Part shown: piece by piece, positions 34,001 to 46,256 of the stretch
Numbering within the stretch: position 1 is the stretch's first letter
Layout of the letters: every line of letters starts with the position of its first letter
Source: Epiperipatus broadwayi
Lineage: Eukaryota > Onychophora > Udeonychophora > Euonychophora > Peripatidae
Direction of reading: 5' to 3'
Assembly (NCBI GenBank): GCA_028023455.1
Contig: JAQFVV010006200.1
Coordinates: 4,041,738-4,105,737, forward strand
DNA length: 64,000 nucleotides
Position numbers and translations under genes: made by a program
Notes under the pieces: generated by a model
The model's input: the letters and a program-made list of their open reading frames with translations, nothing else
Database searches by the model: none
Told to the model about the DNA's origin: nothing

Positions 34001-34979
34001 GTGTTCCCAGAAATGTATATGTAGACTAAACATACAATATGAAAATTTCCACTGCTAAAAATTGAAAAGATGGTTATGTAAGCAACTTTTGGAATTATTC
34101 AAACCTGCAACTTGAAATAATTTTCATATTTAATATTTGCATAATCAATTCAGATTGTTTGCAAAGATCATACAGTTGAAATTACACCTTTCATTACAGT
34201 AAATAAAGAAGGGGTCTTCCCAAATATACACTGCCTGATCTTAATGGTAAATTTGGTCAATTAAAAATGTAATAGCCAAAGAGATATGCTTAAAGACATT
34301 TAACTAACACTTAACATAATAATTTACAACTCAAATTTATTTTATAAAATTCAGTTTATCTAATTATCATAATAATAAGAAACTAAACCATTGACATTCA
34401 ATTAATAAATGTTTAGTAATTGTGCAAAATTAAAATATTGAAAATTGAGATTTGAAAAACCAACATCTATCCATGGAAAACCCAAGCAATGGAAAACATG
34501 ATAAAAATATCAGAAATATTTTTGAAAAATATCCTATACAGATGGCCATATTATCTTCTAAGATTTGGATGGTATATTTTGTTCAATAACATTTCAAAAA
34601 AGATATTTCAGAGATTTCAGATAATAAACATTGGATTTCAATGAGAATTTAATCAAACCAGAATTTAAGCAACCAGTCATCTAGTATTTGCTATATGTAA
34701 TGAAACTGATGGGGGGGAAATGATATCATCAATGTTCAAGTTAGCTTATTCTAATAGTTAACCCTAATTTAAAAGCCTTACCCATAACCCTACAAAAATA
34801 AGAAAGCAAGCTACTATTATAGAAGAGTGGTTTTCAGTTCTATTGAAACAATGATAAATCACATTGTGCTCATAGTTTTCTTAAAATGATTAATATAAGC
34901 TATCTATCATGCATCATCTCATTACTTTCCAGTCATGTAATGTCTAAAAGAAAAATATAATTTGCTAAAATTTATTATG
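34001..34979. other. AT-rich non-coding stretch
   Basis: No supported feature. Confidence 0.5.
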
Positions 34980-37400
34980 GGATCTTAAATTGTAGCCTGT
35001 TATTTGCTGCAACAAAAAATATGTTAACAATGTTCGAAATGAATCTGATTTTGCTGCAGTCTGTATATCTGCTTATCAAGACAAAAAATGCTAACAAGTT
35101 AACTTTGTAATGGTCATATTTTTACACTCATGCAACAAAATCCAGAGTCTTGTCAAATTCTCTAAAATTGATATAGATGAGAGGTTGAGACCTCGAATCA
35201 GATCGCACCTCAGCTCCTCCACCAACACTCCATGACTTACTACCCCATGAATGACATATATGAGGCTACACCTGGAGTTTCTTAATTCACATACTGGCAG
35301 TAGCAAAGGGTAAAACATGAGACTCCGGGATGAATTAACTCTTATAGCTATGACTTCATTAAACACACACATCTATGGCTTATGAGATATTTAATAATTT
35401 GATAATCAAGCCCAGAATGACAATGCATAGTGATATAATTTACTTAAATATTAACTAAAATTAATATGATTCGAATGGATTGAAACGCTATGAAAAAATA
35501 CATTAAACAATATTATATTTTATATCTTTTAATAAAACCAATCAATTATTAAGACAACTATCCCTCTGTGCATTGAAATTCATCACAGGTGTTACAATTA
35601 GATGAGTAAGTGAGTTACAGAATCTCATCTTATGCGTGGGACAATTAAATCGGAACTTATTCCCTTAACAACTTTATTACATTATAATCTACAGATTATC
35701 TTATGCCTAATTCATGCTATGAGATATATGCTATGAGATGCCTATAAGGTTTGCAAACAGTTAACTTGCAAGAGAGACAATTAATAATTATAATTACTCT
35801 AGGTACCTCGAAGTTAGCCTAAATTAGTTCTCTATACAGATTATTATTACATAACTAAATTTTGCATTCAAATCAAAGTTGCATTTATTAATAGTAATGG
35901 CAGAATGAACTGGGATCTGTTATAACAAAGTTTCTGATACTATGGTGCTATATTAACCCCAATAAAATGGCACCTCAAATGCATGTTTTCTCATGGGATC
36001 TATCAACTCAATATTCGTGGACTATATGACTTGCTATAAGAAGAGAACATCTCATTCTGGAGGTCTCATTAGCTTAAAACATGGACAATCTGGACCCTCG
36101 TGTTCCAGTTCTAAGAAAAGCTATCAGAAAACAAATATGAAATGGCCTTATACCAAATCCCCATTAACAACTACATATATGTATATAGCAAGCTTGAAAC
36201 ATGAACAATATGGACCCTTGTGTTCCAGTTCTAAGGAAATCTATCAGCAAACAAATATGGAATGGCCTTATACCAAATCCCCATAAACAAATACATATAT
36301 GTATATAGCAAGATGCATATGCATGTGTGTGCTTTATAAGTAACACATTCACCATGCTACTGATCATCGAGCATTATTAAATCTAAAATGCCCTAAATCT
36401 ATAGCTTCTTTCCACTAAACTATTGCATACCAGTTCATAAGTTAGCATATTTGAACATGCTAAAGAAAGGGGTTAATTAAGTGATCTAGCTTCTAATTAA
36501 TCTTTATAATTCATACTATAAATTCTAGGGGGAAATAAAGCATAATAAGGACTTATGTATTTAGTTTAAATATGCCTTAGAATATCGCTCTTGCATTAAT
36601 TAACTAAATATTTTATTAGTGCAAGCAAACCTGCTTTTACTCAGATAATACATATTAGCTATTAAATGTACATATAATAGGTTTCAGATTGCATGTGTGT
36701 GGGCTTTAACGTCTATAAATTATCAATAGAGAGCCTCCTATCATCTCTCTCAAACCCCCCCTCTACAGGATCTGAGTACCAATCTCCCCTCTGAATAAAT
36801 CATAGCATAAATACATAACAAATATAATAAATTATAATAAGGCATAACCGTAGATAGAAAGATATTTAGAGTATAATTTAAATTTAACAAGAGTTGCATT
36901 ATTAAGTTCTTTTACTTTAAAAGAGTTATGCAAGTTTTACAAAGTAGTTATTCATACATTATTTTAGGAAATTAGATACAATTTAGCTTAATGACAGAAT
37001 TTATTCCATAGAGAAAGTTTAAATAATCAGTTTGTGCACATTTATACATAGCTAGCTTAGAATTATTTAAGAAATTAATAATGAGAGTTTATTACAGAGC
37101 TCTGCGGATTATTTTACAAATATTTTCTGCTAAGGTGTCTTCTTTCCACAGTTTGAGGGACTTCTCTGCTAGGCTGGTCTGTTCATCTTTACTTTCTGGG
37201 CAGGCTGCTGGTTCAAACTTCTCCCATCACTGATGACTCATCTTCTGCAAAGGGCAGACAACAACAGATCACCATTTTAGCCTTGGCTTTTCATTGCAAA
37301 AGTGGGCATATCTCCTGACAGCATCACAGGTTAAAATTATCTATTGTCCAACCTAATTTAATTACAATCAGGGTTTTTTATAAGAACACTTTCCCCCTCT
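34980..37400. other. Unclassified, somewhat GC-richer non-coding block
   Basis: This block is more complex in base composition than its surroundings (for example CGCACCTCAGCTCCTCC near 35205, GGGCAGGCTGCTGG near 37198) but has no recognisable domain. A 93-codon minus frame (35372-35091) shows no motif. It contains the tandem repeat at 36071-36311. It could be a decayed LTR or DNA transposon body, or host non-coding sequence. I could not find paired terminal repeats. Confidence 0.35.
36071..36311 (+). repeat. Two tandem 120-bp units
   Basis: AGCTTAAAACATGGACAATC at 36071 and AGCTTGAAACATGAACAATA at 36191 start two copies of about 120 bp. Each contains GTTCCAGTTCTAAG, AAACAAATATG and ATATGTATATAGCAAG. 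A third copy begins and stops at about 36311. The in-frame translation is repetitive only because the DNA is. Confidence 0.85.
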
Positions 37401-37694
37401 GCAAATGTCTCATGATTTGTTTACAAGTTGAAACACATTTTTAATCTTTATTTTACATGTGTGCTATAAGCTTTACAAACAAAACCATTATTCTGTAATT
37501 TAGAAAACAAGTAATTGAGAAAAATAGTGTCAGTTATCTAGCTTTCTCTTTGTCACAAAAATAAATTTAATATCTTTTAAGTCTACTCTTGTTTTTACAG
37601 ATTTTACAAACCCAGGTGGTCAGCTAATTTCCACAAAATAAAATTATTTTACAAAAACAGATTTTAACATGGTAAATATTCTATTTTAAGTTAA
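37401..37694. other. AT-rich spacer
   Basis: Nothing recognised. Confidence 0.5.
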
Positions 37695-37835
37695 TAAACA
37701 TCACATGATCACCATTTCTTATGCTTGCTTAAAACTGTTATTAAACAGGCAACTCTGGCATCCATTGATTACTCTAGCTTGCAGTGAGTGGCAATATGTA
37801 TAGTGAGTTTTGCCTGTTTAATAAACATTTTATTA
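37695..37835. repeat. R1-derived mini-element with inverted ends
   Basis: AACATCACATGATCACCATT, CTTATGCTTGC, TTATTAAACAGGCAA on the left; TGGCATCCATTGATTACTCT, GAGTGGCAATATGTATAG and TTTTGCCTGTTTAATAA on the right. The AAACAGGCAA end occurs at both sides in opposite orientation, so two R1 ends have been brought together with the ribozyme part deleted. Confidence 0.65.
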
Positions 37836-38764
37836 TATATGTGAGTCGGTCAACTTGGAAACTATAATTTTTAGGCAAAGAGATAATTAGTGTAAGAGAT
37901 TTATCATCTTTAAGAAATAAATAAAACTTAAAAGAAATAACAAAGTTTGAGATCTATAACTTTGCAAGCTTCTTTCATATATAAGTATGTGTGAGAATTC
38001 ACATATCAGGTAATGTTTAGCTTTATTACCTTAAACTTTAGAATTATGTTTGACTTATTTATAGAAATTATTTACATTATTTGCAAGACCCACTTATAAG
38101 ATGTACGCACATACTTTACTATATACCTTTTATTAAGTTAGTTGGTTAATATCTGAAATACGCCTTTAAAAAATATACGCACATACACGCACATACGTAT
38201 TATTATATATACCCTTTTATTAAGCTCTTTTAATTAATATACGCCAACTTGGGGGTTTAAATTAGAAAAAATGTACTACTATGGAACATAGTAGGTGAAA
38301 CGATATGAATGATAAAGAATACCGTTTCAACCTGAAGTAATACTAATGAATAATTCACACAAATTTAGAGAGAACCTATATAAAAAGTCCCCAATATGTG
38401 CACAGTCTGTATTAATAAATCATACTGGTAAAATTTAATTGTCAATTTAAAAAAGCTAGACTTGAAATATAGACAATTTTTGAATTTATGAGATATTTAT
38501 TCTTTTCTCAATAGAATGTAGTTTTTTTTTTTTTACTTTGTTTTGAAATTTTGAAGATAGATCAAGATTTTGTACATGAAGATGAAATTTAACATTTTCT
38601 CTTTGTGCTAATATTTTTTGATCTTTTCTTTTTTTTTTGTATGCTAGCATATAAGTTGTAAAATGGATAAATCAGAAATGCTAATCACATACTGCCAAGT
38701 CTATAAGCAATAGTTATTCCACAAATAAGAATAAATAATATTAAAGTAAAATATATATTAGAGG
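37836..38764. other. AT-rich non-coding stretch
   Basis: No supported feature. Confidence 0.5.
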
Positions 38765-38895
38765 CAAAACTACAGTAGTGTTACCCAGTGCCAGCCTGAG
38801 TAATAAATGGTGCAAGAAGGTTTTGCATAAAATTCTACCTAGTGCATCTACTTATCCAATATCTCCAGACTACTTTCTATCTTTGGATTTGAGAA
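38765..38895 (-). repeat. R1 fragment
   Basis: GGCAAAACTACAGTAGTGTT, CTAGTGCATCTACTTATCC, AATATCTCCAGAC and TTTGGATTTGAGAACACTAG follow the R1 order on the minus strand. The hammerhead core is deleted or unrecognisable here. Confidence 0.6.
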
Positions 38896-39084
38896 CACTA
38901 GAATATATATACATAATGTGAATTCAAACCCTTAATTTACACATTTACAACTATGAGATACTTATATCTGTTTCTTTATTTTACTTGTATTAATATATAT
39001 GTTATTAATTTGGTAATCCAATCTATTTTCATTTTATTTTTATTCTCCTATATACTTATTTCCCTCCATGATTAATTAGTTAAC

Positions 39085-39185
39085 TTCTTTTTTTTTCATA
39101 TGTCAAATGCATTGCCGGGAAGCGAACCCAGACTTGCTGCTTGGAAGGCAGCTATGCTAATCGCTAGGTCACCAATGCTTGACTT
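39085..39185 (-). mobile_element. tRNA-Gly-derived mini-SINE
   Basis: Minus strand: AGCATTGG, A box TGACCTAGCGATTAGC, anticodon arm GCTGCCTTCCAAGCAGC (anticodon UCC, perfect 5-bp stem), B box GGGTTCGCTTCCC, acceptor CAATGC, tail ATTTGACATATG and poly(A). The flanks share only about ACTTCTT, so the duplication is short or eroded. Best-folding copy of the family in this window. Confidence 0.85.
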
Positions 39186-40546
39186 CTTCACAGAAAATTA
39201 AATACACTGTGCATAAATAAGATGGCATTAATTTTGTAAATGGAATAACATTCAATTGAAAATTAATTTGTAATCAAATTAAACTGTTTTCTATAATAAT
39301 TAAAAGTGTTTAAATATGTTTAAAAATGAATTAATTTATTAAATTATTAATTCATATTAAAAAAACCTTACATTCTATAAAAGTCAGCTGTTAAATAACT
39401 GATAATTGACCTCAATAAATAATTATTATTAAAATAACATAATAAAAACTGGAACAGGTGGTGCCTGCCACACCAGTTGCCAACTGGAAATAATAATGAA
39501 AAAGATAAGAGAAGTTAGAATGTGTAATCATAAGAAGTAGGAAGCAATGAAAGAAAAGAGTTAATGAAAATGTATTAAAGATTAGGATCAATTCTGTATG
39601 TTAGCTCTTTTTCTGAATGTTGAGTTTAGCACTATATTTTTTTCCAGTATCAGATAGGAATAGAAAGATATCTTTATCAGATTATATAATTTATCTTTTA
39701 TTTAGAATTAGATTATGCATCTGAAAAGACTACTAAAATTTTGCAAAATTTATTGAAATAATTTTAAATAGTACAGCATTTGATTTATCATCATTGATAA
39801 CTTTGAAGTTTATTATATATATATATATCTGTAAGCTACCATTTGACTATTCAGCATATTGTTTTATTGCTCAACTTAAAGCATGCTACTGAGTATCATA
39901 AGATATCATTTATTTGATTTGCTGATTTGCCTTCATATTCAATAAGATACTAATATACCAATAGATAGAGGAAGAAATAAACCTTCAATCACCTGCATGA
40001 GACCAAAGTTTTATTTCCCTTCCCTATTTATTAGGTAAGTAGTGAGGAGTTTAAAAATAGACTATTTATTATAGTAAATTCAATATCCCAATAAAAATAA
40101 ATATTAAACCAATCTTATTAGATTACTTCAACTGTGATCTTTCCATCACACTCTTTTTTCTCTCTCTTCAACTTTTGCTTCTTTTGTCCTCTCTTTTTTT
40201 AACTAATTTTATCTTTTATAATATTTACTGGTTATACTCATTTCCTCTCTATATATTAATTTAAAATCAATTTAACTTAAAAATGTCACTAATAATATTT
40301 TACATATTGCCCAATGTACAAGCCATTCGAGGCATGATGTAAAATGTAGCAATGACTTCTATTATTTGTTTGTTTGATTTTTTGTTTTCTTACTCTTTTA
40401 CTTTAGAGATATATATTTTTAAAATCAAATTAGATTAAACTCGTAAAAAAAAAGATTCTATATATAAACTAACTCAATCTCTGATTATACCTTATATATA
40501 TTAATTATAAATTAATTTGATCTTTTCTTGTGTGTGTATATATATA
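39186..40546. other. AT-rich non-coding stretch
   Basis: No supported feature. A small imperfect palindrome GGCAGGCACCACC lies near 39460. Confidence 0.5.
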
Positions 40547-40654
40547 TATAAAATTCATATTTTGCGGGTTCATCCGTGTTAAAAACTTTTAATACCAATA
40601 CACTGACGTTTCGACTTGGTCACACGGATGAACCCGCAAAATATGAATTTTATA
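40547..40654. repeat. Perfect 33-bp inverted repeat enclosing a hammerhead-like 3' half
   Basis: TATAAAATTCATATTTTGCG plus GGTTCATCCGTGT (40547-40579) is exactly mirrored by 40622-40654. On the minus strand the loop begins GACCAAGTCGAAACGTCAGT, which has the stem II - GAAA - stem III - GUC layout of a hammerhead. CTGANGA is missing where expected. It is probably a terminal piece of a ribozyme-type or Penelope-type repeat. Confidence 0.6.
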
Positions 40655-40839
40655 TATTTAACCCGTGCAAATCTTCGTTTTAACATATATATATATATAT
40701 ATATATTCAATTCTTCTTCTACAAACAGGTTCCCTGAGAATCTATTAACTTTATAAATAAAATAAATAACCTCAGCACTACTATACATTGTTTTCAAGTC
40801 ATATGAATAAAGGTATAATAATAAAAAAAAGCAAATGTC

Positions 40840-40897
40840 TTCAAGATGCATTTCATGTTGAATTAGCACTCATCAGTTAGCTTAGGTCACCATCTCT
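40840..40897 (-). ncRNA. Hammerhead motif, H1 family, partly decayed
   Basis: Minus strand: CTAACTGATGAGTGCTAATT, CAACATGAAATGCATC. CTGATGA and GAAA are intact. Stem II has one C-A mismatch, and the stem I arms no longer match well. Activity is doubtful. Confidence 0.6.
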
Positions 40898-40941
40898 CAT
40901 ATATATCTTTATTATGTGTACAGTATTTATCAATACTTCAC

Positions 40942-40990
40942 CCACAACTTTGACACCAACCAACAAGAGGAGTTGGTGTCAAAATTGTGG
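40942..40990. repeat. Short hairpin
   Basis: CACAACTTTGACACCAAC is mirrored by GTTGGTGTCAAAATTGTG around CAACAAGAGGA. One internal mismatch. Function unknown. Confidence 0.6.
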
Positions 40991-41187
40991 ATAAAATAAA
41001 TTTGATACTTGTATTTTAAAATGCAACAATTTACTAACTTATGCTATTGTTATGCTTTTTAAAATTTAATTTTAATATTTAAATTAAATGTTATAAAATT
41101 TAATTTATAGAGGGTTTGAACTCATCTATCCATGCTAGCTCATACTGCTGACTCACATGATCACACACATGTTGAAAAGATAAACAA

Positions 41188-41231
41188 TCATCAATTCATA
41201 CTACACCAGCACTCATCAGTTGATCCAGATT
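41188..41231 (-). ncRNA. Hammerhead motif, H1 family, internally shortened
   Basis: AATCTGGATCAACTGATGAG, TGCTGGTGTAGTATGAATTG: CTGATGA is kept, GAAA is GAAT and stem III is deleted. Inactive. Confidence 0.6.
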
Positions 41232-41294
41232 ATTATCTCCACACATATATACAATCAATGCTCAGCCTATATTGTATATATGTGTAGAGATTTT

Positions 41295-41350
41295 AATCTG
41301 GACCAACTGATGAGTGCTGGTATAGCACAAAATACAGATATTGGTGATTG
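41295..41350 (+). ncRNA. Hammerhead motif, H1 family, GAAA changed to AAAA
   Basis: CTGATGA at 41307-41313, stem II GTGCT/AGCAC perfect, then AAAA at 41329-41332. Outer stem I is AATC/GATT where the 30525 copy has GATC/GATC, a compensatory difference. Inner stem I is CCAA/TTGG. Loss of G12 should inactivate it. Confidence 0.75.
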
Positions 41351-41716
41351 TTTATTTTTTCAACGTATGGGTGATCAAGTGTGTCTGCGGTATGACATAG
41401 TGTAGATAGCTGAGGGTTGTGTGAAAGTCTGAGTTCACCCACCCCCCTATATATTACATATTAGAGTGCAGGTATGAAAAAAACCTGTACTATAGGAAAA
41501 TTTATATATTAAAATTTAATTTAATAAATTAATACTATTCTATTGTGAATAAGAATTTTTAATTACATTTTAAAATTGTAACTTAAAATTTCATTCAATA
41601 ATTTTTAAAATATTTAAATAATGTTTTAAATTGGTGAAAAAACATTTGCATATTTTATTTAATTTTATATATCACCTTACTAAATTTTTCAAGCATTAAA
41701 GCAATTTACAATAATA

Positions 41717-41951
<235 letters not shown>

Positions 41952-42049
41952 TTAAACATATAATCTCCTTGTGATAAATAAATCACGCATGGAGCTTAAC
42001 AAAAATACATGTGCAATAAAATAAAAAACATTAATATACAATAAAATAA

Positions 42050-42295
42050 TTAAATAGAAATAAAAAGTTTTTGATTATCATCAATTACAATCCAGTTCGT
42101 AATTAATTTTCTCAAAGTTTTCCTTGATAAGTCATTAACATTAAATCCAATGTTTCTTATAAAAATATTATAAAATATTGGACCAAGATAACATTTCTGA
42201 TATCTGCAATGAGTTTTAAAGTACACTGGTTCAAATAATAAATCAAAATCACTTGATCTAGTCACCATTATTGATGAAGAATTATATTTATTCAT
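42050..42295 (-). pseudogene. LINE L-D C-terminal end, shifted frame
   Basis: An 82-codon continuation reads YNSSSIMVTRSSDFDLLFE and then LGPIFYNIFIRNIGFNV. This resembles the usual C-terminal block of CR1/Jockey-type RTs (short basic stretch, then a block ending in a conserved hydrophobic motif). It overlaps the main frame by 8 bp at the A8 tract. Confidence 0.65.
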
Positions 42296-44462
42296 TTTTT
42301 TTGTATTTAATATAATAACACAAAATATTCACTAAAAATAATTGATGAATAGTTAAAACTCCAGCACACTTAAATAATTCAAGTCTCAGCAAATCCAAAG
42401 GTTTAAACAAAATAATTCTTAATGTAAAATTTTGTAGTGTTTGCAATGACTTCAAAAAATATGCTGCAGTGCCACCCCATAATGTTATACCATAAGAAAG
42501 TCTGCTTAAGAAAATTTGTTTATATATACTTAATAGGACATATTTATTCAAACAATCTCTTAATCTATAAAAAAGAAAATTAAGTTTTCTTAATTTTACT
42601 TGAAGCCAAAGAATATGTTTATCCCAATGTAAATACTTATCCAAAACCAAGCCAAGGTAAGAAATTGTTGAAGTCCTGGTAATTTTCTGACAAGACGTTT
42701 TATTAACATAAGGCAATTGAATTAATAAGTCTTTTGCTGGAATATTTTTAAGAGAATACATTATGTAATTACATTTATTAATATTTAGCAGTAATCTATT
42801 ACTGTTCATCCATTGTGTAATTTTAAATAAATCTTCATTCACAAGTTTCTCAAGTAAACTATATGAAACTGCTGAAGTAACCAAAGCAGTATCATCTGCA
42901 AAACAAAAAATGTTAGAATGAAGAGAAAGATCAAGCAGATCATTAATATAAACAGTAAATAACAATGGTCCCAGGACTGAACCTTGAGGAACTCCATATC
43001 TAATTATTTCAGAATCACTCAAAAAATTATTAATTTTCACAAATTGGCTTCTATTACTTAAATAAGATTTAAACCATTCAAGCATAGCACTCCTTATGCC
43101 ACAATAGTGTAACTTAATTATTAATATATCATGTGGAACACAGTCAAATGCTTTCCGCAAATCTAAATAAATGCCTATAGTTTTGTAACCTTTTTCTAAA
43201 GATTCAGTGATGACTGAAACATGTTCAGATAAAGCCAGTTCTGTAGATCTTCCTGGCAAAAACCCAAATTGATTGTTTGAAAATGAATTATATTTTTGAA
43301 AAAACAAAACAATTCTGTTTTTTACACACATTTCCAAAATTTGAGACAATGTTGATAAAATAGAAATTGGCCTGTAGTTTTCCAAACATTCCCTATCTCC
43401 ACTCTTAAAAATAGGTGTAACAACAGCAGATTTTAAACAATCTGGAAATATACCTGAATCAATAGAAGAATTAAATAAAAAAGATAAAATTGGTAAAAGA
43501 ATGGAAACATTTTCAATTAATATTTTTACAGAAATACAATCCAAACCAATACATTTTTTATGTCTCATTTTATAAAGAGAATCTAAAATTTCACAATCTT
43601 CAATCTCTTTAAAAACAAAAGAATTTAGGATAGATTTCTTATATTGAAAAACATGAGAACTGCAATTATTGTCAAAACTATTCATTAACAATTCCACACT
43701 GTGTACAAAATATTGATTGAAATGATCAGCTATTAGTTTTGAATTATTTAAAACATCAATAGATATTTCATTAATCTTTAGTCTAGAAATTTGTGAAAAT
43801 CCTTCTTTAAAAATAAATTTTTTAACAACAGTCCAAAAGTTGCTTAATTTAGTTGATTTTAAAGAATCAATTTGAGTAGAATAGAAAATCAATTTAGCTT
43901 TGACTATATCTTTCTTTATTTCTTTATCAAGAACCTTTAGCTGAATTTTTAAATCTTCATTAGCAGGAAACCTTTTGAAAAGCTTGTACAATTTATTCTT
44001 ACTGTTAACTTTTGATATTAACTCATTTGTAATCCAATCATGTCTCTTCAGATCTTTCTTCTTTATATATTTTATAAAAGAACAATAATCTATAAACTCC
44101 TTCATCTTGTCGACAAAGAATGAAAATGCACAATTTACATCATTCAACTCAAAGATTAAATTCCAATCATATTTAGTAATTAAGGATTTCAAACGATCAT
44201 GAGATAAAAGTTTAAAACACTTTTTACTATGAGAAAAATTCTTTTTAAAAGTAACAACAATTCCTCTGTGATCTGTAAGACACCAATCCAAAAAAGATGT
44301 TTTCAAAAGAATATTTTCAGGACATCTAGCAAAGACGTGATCAATAAGTGAAGATGATGAAGATGTAACACGTGTAGGATGAAATAAACATTGAATAAAT
44401 CCAAAAAGTGACAGCATATTTAAATAATGTTGAGCAGCAACAGAAATTTCACCAGAAATATC
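42288..44462 (-). pseudogene. LINE L-D endonuclease C-terminus plus reverse transcriptase
   Basis: Open from the truncation point. The first in-frame ATG is at 44417, giving 709 codons. Numbering from there, the endonuclease end shows SSLIDHVFARC (about residue 21) and LTDHRGIVV (about 48). The RT shows PIFKSGDRECLENYRPISIL (about 335-355), GIYLDLRKAFDCVPHD (motif A, about 412-427), YGVPQGSVLGPLLFTVYIND (motif B, about 470-490) and IFCFADDTALVTS (motif C, about 501-513). After this come NKCNYIMYS and TSTISYLGLVLDKYLHW. All catalytic Asp residues are present. The frame stops at 42288 after KYKKNE, at a run of eight A where a one-base slip moves the reading to the 42295-42050 frame. Without the N-terminal endonuclease it cannot move by itself. 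Confidence 0.9.
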
Positions 44463-44682
<220 letters not shown>

Positions 44683-44728
44683 GGGTGGGGAAATATGAAC
44701 TTCCTTTATATTTTCAAGTAATAATTTA

Positions 44729-44790
44729 CTAAGGCTGTAACCTTAGAAATAAGCGTCTGAAAAATACGAAGGTAGGGACCTCTAAATAAA
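44729..44790 (+). repeat. Single arm of the 8016-8185 foldback family
   Basis: ACTAAGGCTGTAACCTTA, AATACGAAGGTAGGG and ACCTCTA parallel 8027-8083. The opposite arm was not found. Confidence 0.6.
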
Positions 44791-45207
44791 TCTGACAATA
44801 GAAAGCAGTAAATAAATAATAGAATTGTTTATTGCTTGGAAATTCATAAAAAAGTTTCAACATTGAATGTAACACAGTTGGAGCCAAGATCTATAGATCT
44901 TGGAACTCCAGAATTCATAACTTTATTACTGCACTAAATTCTACAGGGCATAGAAAACAGTGTAATGATATAATCAACCTTTGTGCAGTTTATCAATCCA
45001 ACGAGTATGTAATTACTGTTTAATGAGGTTTATTTAAACTTCTTTTAGTTAATAATCTCACTCTTTTAAGTCAAGGTGAAATCTTTAATGTCTGTATAAA
45101 CATATTAGACCACATATAAAGAAAGATTTCCATGTTTATTGTTTAAATGAAGTTGTTTTGACAACAGATTAAAATTGTTGATGGTTATTGATATTGGTAT
45201 TGTTTAG
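44791..45207. other. AT-rich spacer
   Basis: A short imperfect palindrome near 44876-44912 (GGAGCCAAGATCTATAGATC). Otherwise nothing. Confidence 0.45.
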
Positions 45208-45332
45208 ATGTGGACTGGTTCCCCCCCCCCCCATGTGTCATAGCATCAGTCGGAACGCGAACCCGGGACAACTGCTTGTAAAGCAGCTGTCGCTGACCTC
45301 TCGACCACCAATGCTTGATATGTGGACTGGTT
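45208..45332 (-). mobile_element. tRNA-like mini-SINE (UAC anticodon subfamily) with 13-bp duplication and poly(G) tail
   Basis: Minus strand 45319-45221: AAGCATTGGTGGTCGAGAGG, anticodon arm GCTGCTTTACAAGCAGT (loop with UAC), B box CGGGTTCGCGTTCCG, tail ATGCTATGACACATG, then twelve G. A perfect direct repeat ATGTGGACTGGTT flanks it (45208-45220 and 45320-45332). The tail is G12 in place of the usual poly(A), directly against the duplication. Confidence 0.88.
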
Positions 45333-46129
45333 TTTTGTATTTACATGTATTAATTTGTATATAAATATATACTATCTGGTTTAATAATACATATATTACT
45401 ATAAAAAATAATTTGATAATTATAAATAACTGTATATAATTATCAATGTATTTAATAAATATAAATTGTTTTCATTCTCGGTTATCACATTTATCATTAA
45501 TTATCAATAATATATAATTATTTTTGATAGATGTAATAAATTCTCATTTTAATGTTCTTCTGTATGCTATAACTTGTATGTATATGCTGAATTATTTCCA
45601 TCTTCTAGTTTTTAAAATATTTTTTTTTTAAAAATTCAAACTTTATTTAAACTTTTCAAATACAATCAAATGTTAGTAAACACGAGTTAGTATATAACAC
45701 AATATTTCACATAATATTATTCTGTTTTCTTTAGATACTGTTGATCATACCAATGAGATTACTAACATGGGAATCAAACCGGTGATCTTTAGATTGGTGG
45801 ATATTAAATTTAATATAATGCTTTGATTAATTAGGCTAAGGCAATTCAGAAGCTCAGAAAAATATTCAGTAGTAAAATGATAAAACCAATCTCTCAAAGA
45901 AAAACTCTTTTCAGTTCTGAATTCCATAAAGATAACTTAGAATTTAATAGATTTACCAAAGGAAATATGAAATAATTACTAATTTCGGCTTGTATAATAA
46001 AATAAACAATAAAAATATCATTTTCTAAATTATTAATTATGTATTGTTGAGTATAATTACCAAATTAATTAGCATAACAAAAAGAAAAAAAATAACAAGC
46101 TTTATTTAGCACTCATTAATATTTTTTTT
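45333..46129. other. AT-rich non-coding stretch
   Basis: No supported feature. Confidence 0.5.
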
Positions 46130-46256
46130 CATTATTTAACTTTTTTTTTTCCATGCGTCATAGCAACGGCCTGGAAGCGAACCCGCTAACCCGGTACAAC
46201 TGCTTGTAAGGCAGCTGTGCTGACCTCTCGACCACCAACGATTGACATTATTTAAC
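46130..46256 (-). mobile_element. tRNA-like mini-SINE (UAC anticodon subfamily) with 11-bp duplication
   Basis: Minus strand: TCGTTGGTGGTCGAGAGGTC, anticodon arm GCTGCCTTACAAGCAGT, GGGTTCGCTTCC B box, tail GTTGCTATGACGCATGG and poly(A). An extra 8-10 bp duplication lies beside the B box (CGGGTTAGCGGGTTCG). Direct repeat CATTATTTAAC at 46130-46140 and 46246-46256. Confidence 0.88.

Larger units (their letters stand above)
41100..41455. repeat. Head-to-head inverted pair of H1 units (second locus)
   Basis: The left unit (minus) and right unit (plus) meet at about 41273. Mirrored blocks are the ACACATATATA region, GAGATAATAATCTGGATCAA versus GAGATTTTAATCTGGACCAA, the ribozymes, and the downstream TTTTCAAC region. 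The right unit runs on to the family 3' end (GTGTGAAAGTCTGAGTTCA, CCCTATATATTA). The topology is the same as 30830-31440. Confidence 0.75.

Noticed and set aside
35993-36286. 97-codon + strand frame with repeated SLKHxQxGPxCSSSKxxYQ
   Set aside because: The protein repeat follows from the 120-bp DNA tandem duplication; no start context and no known domain.
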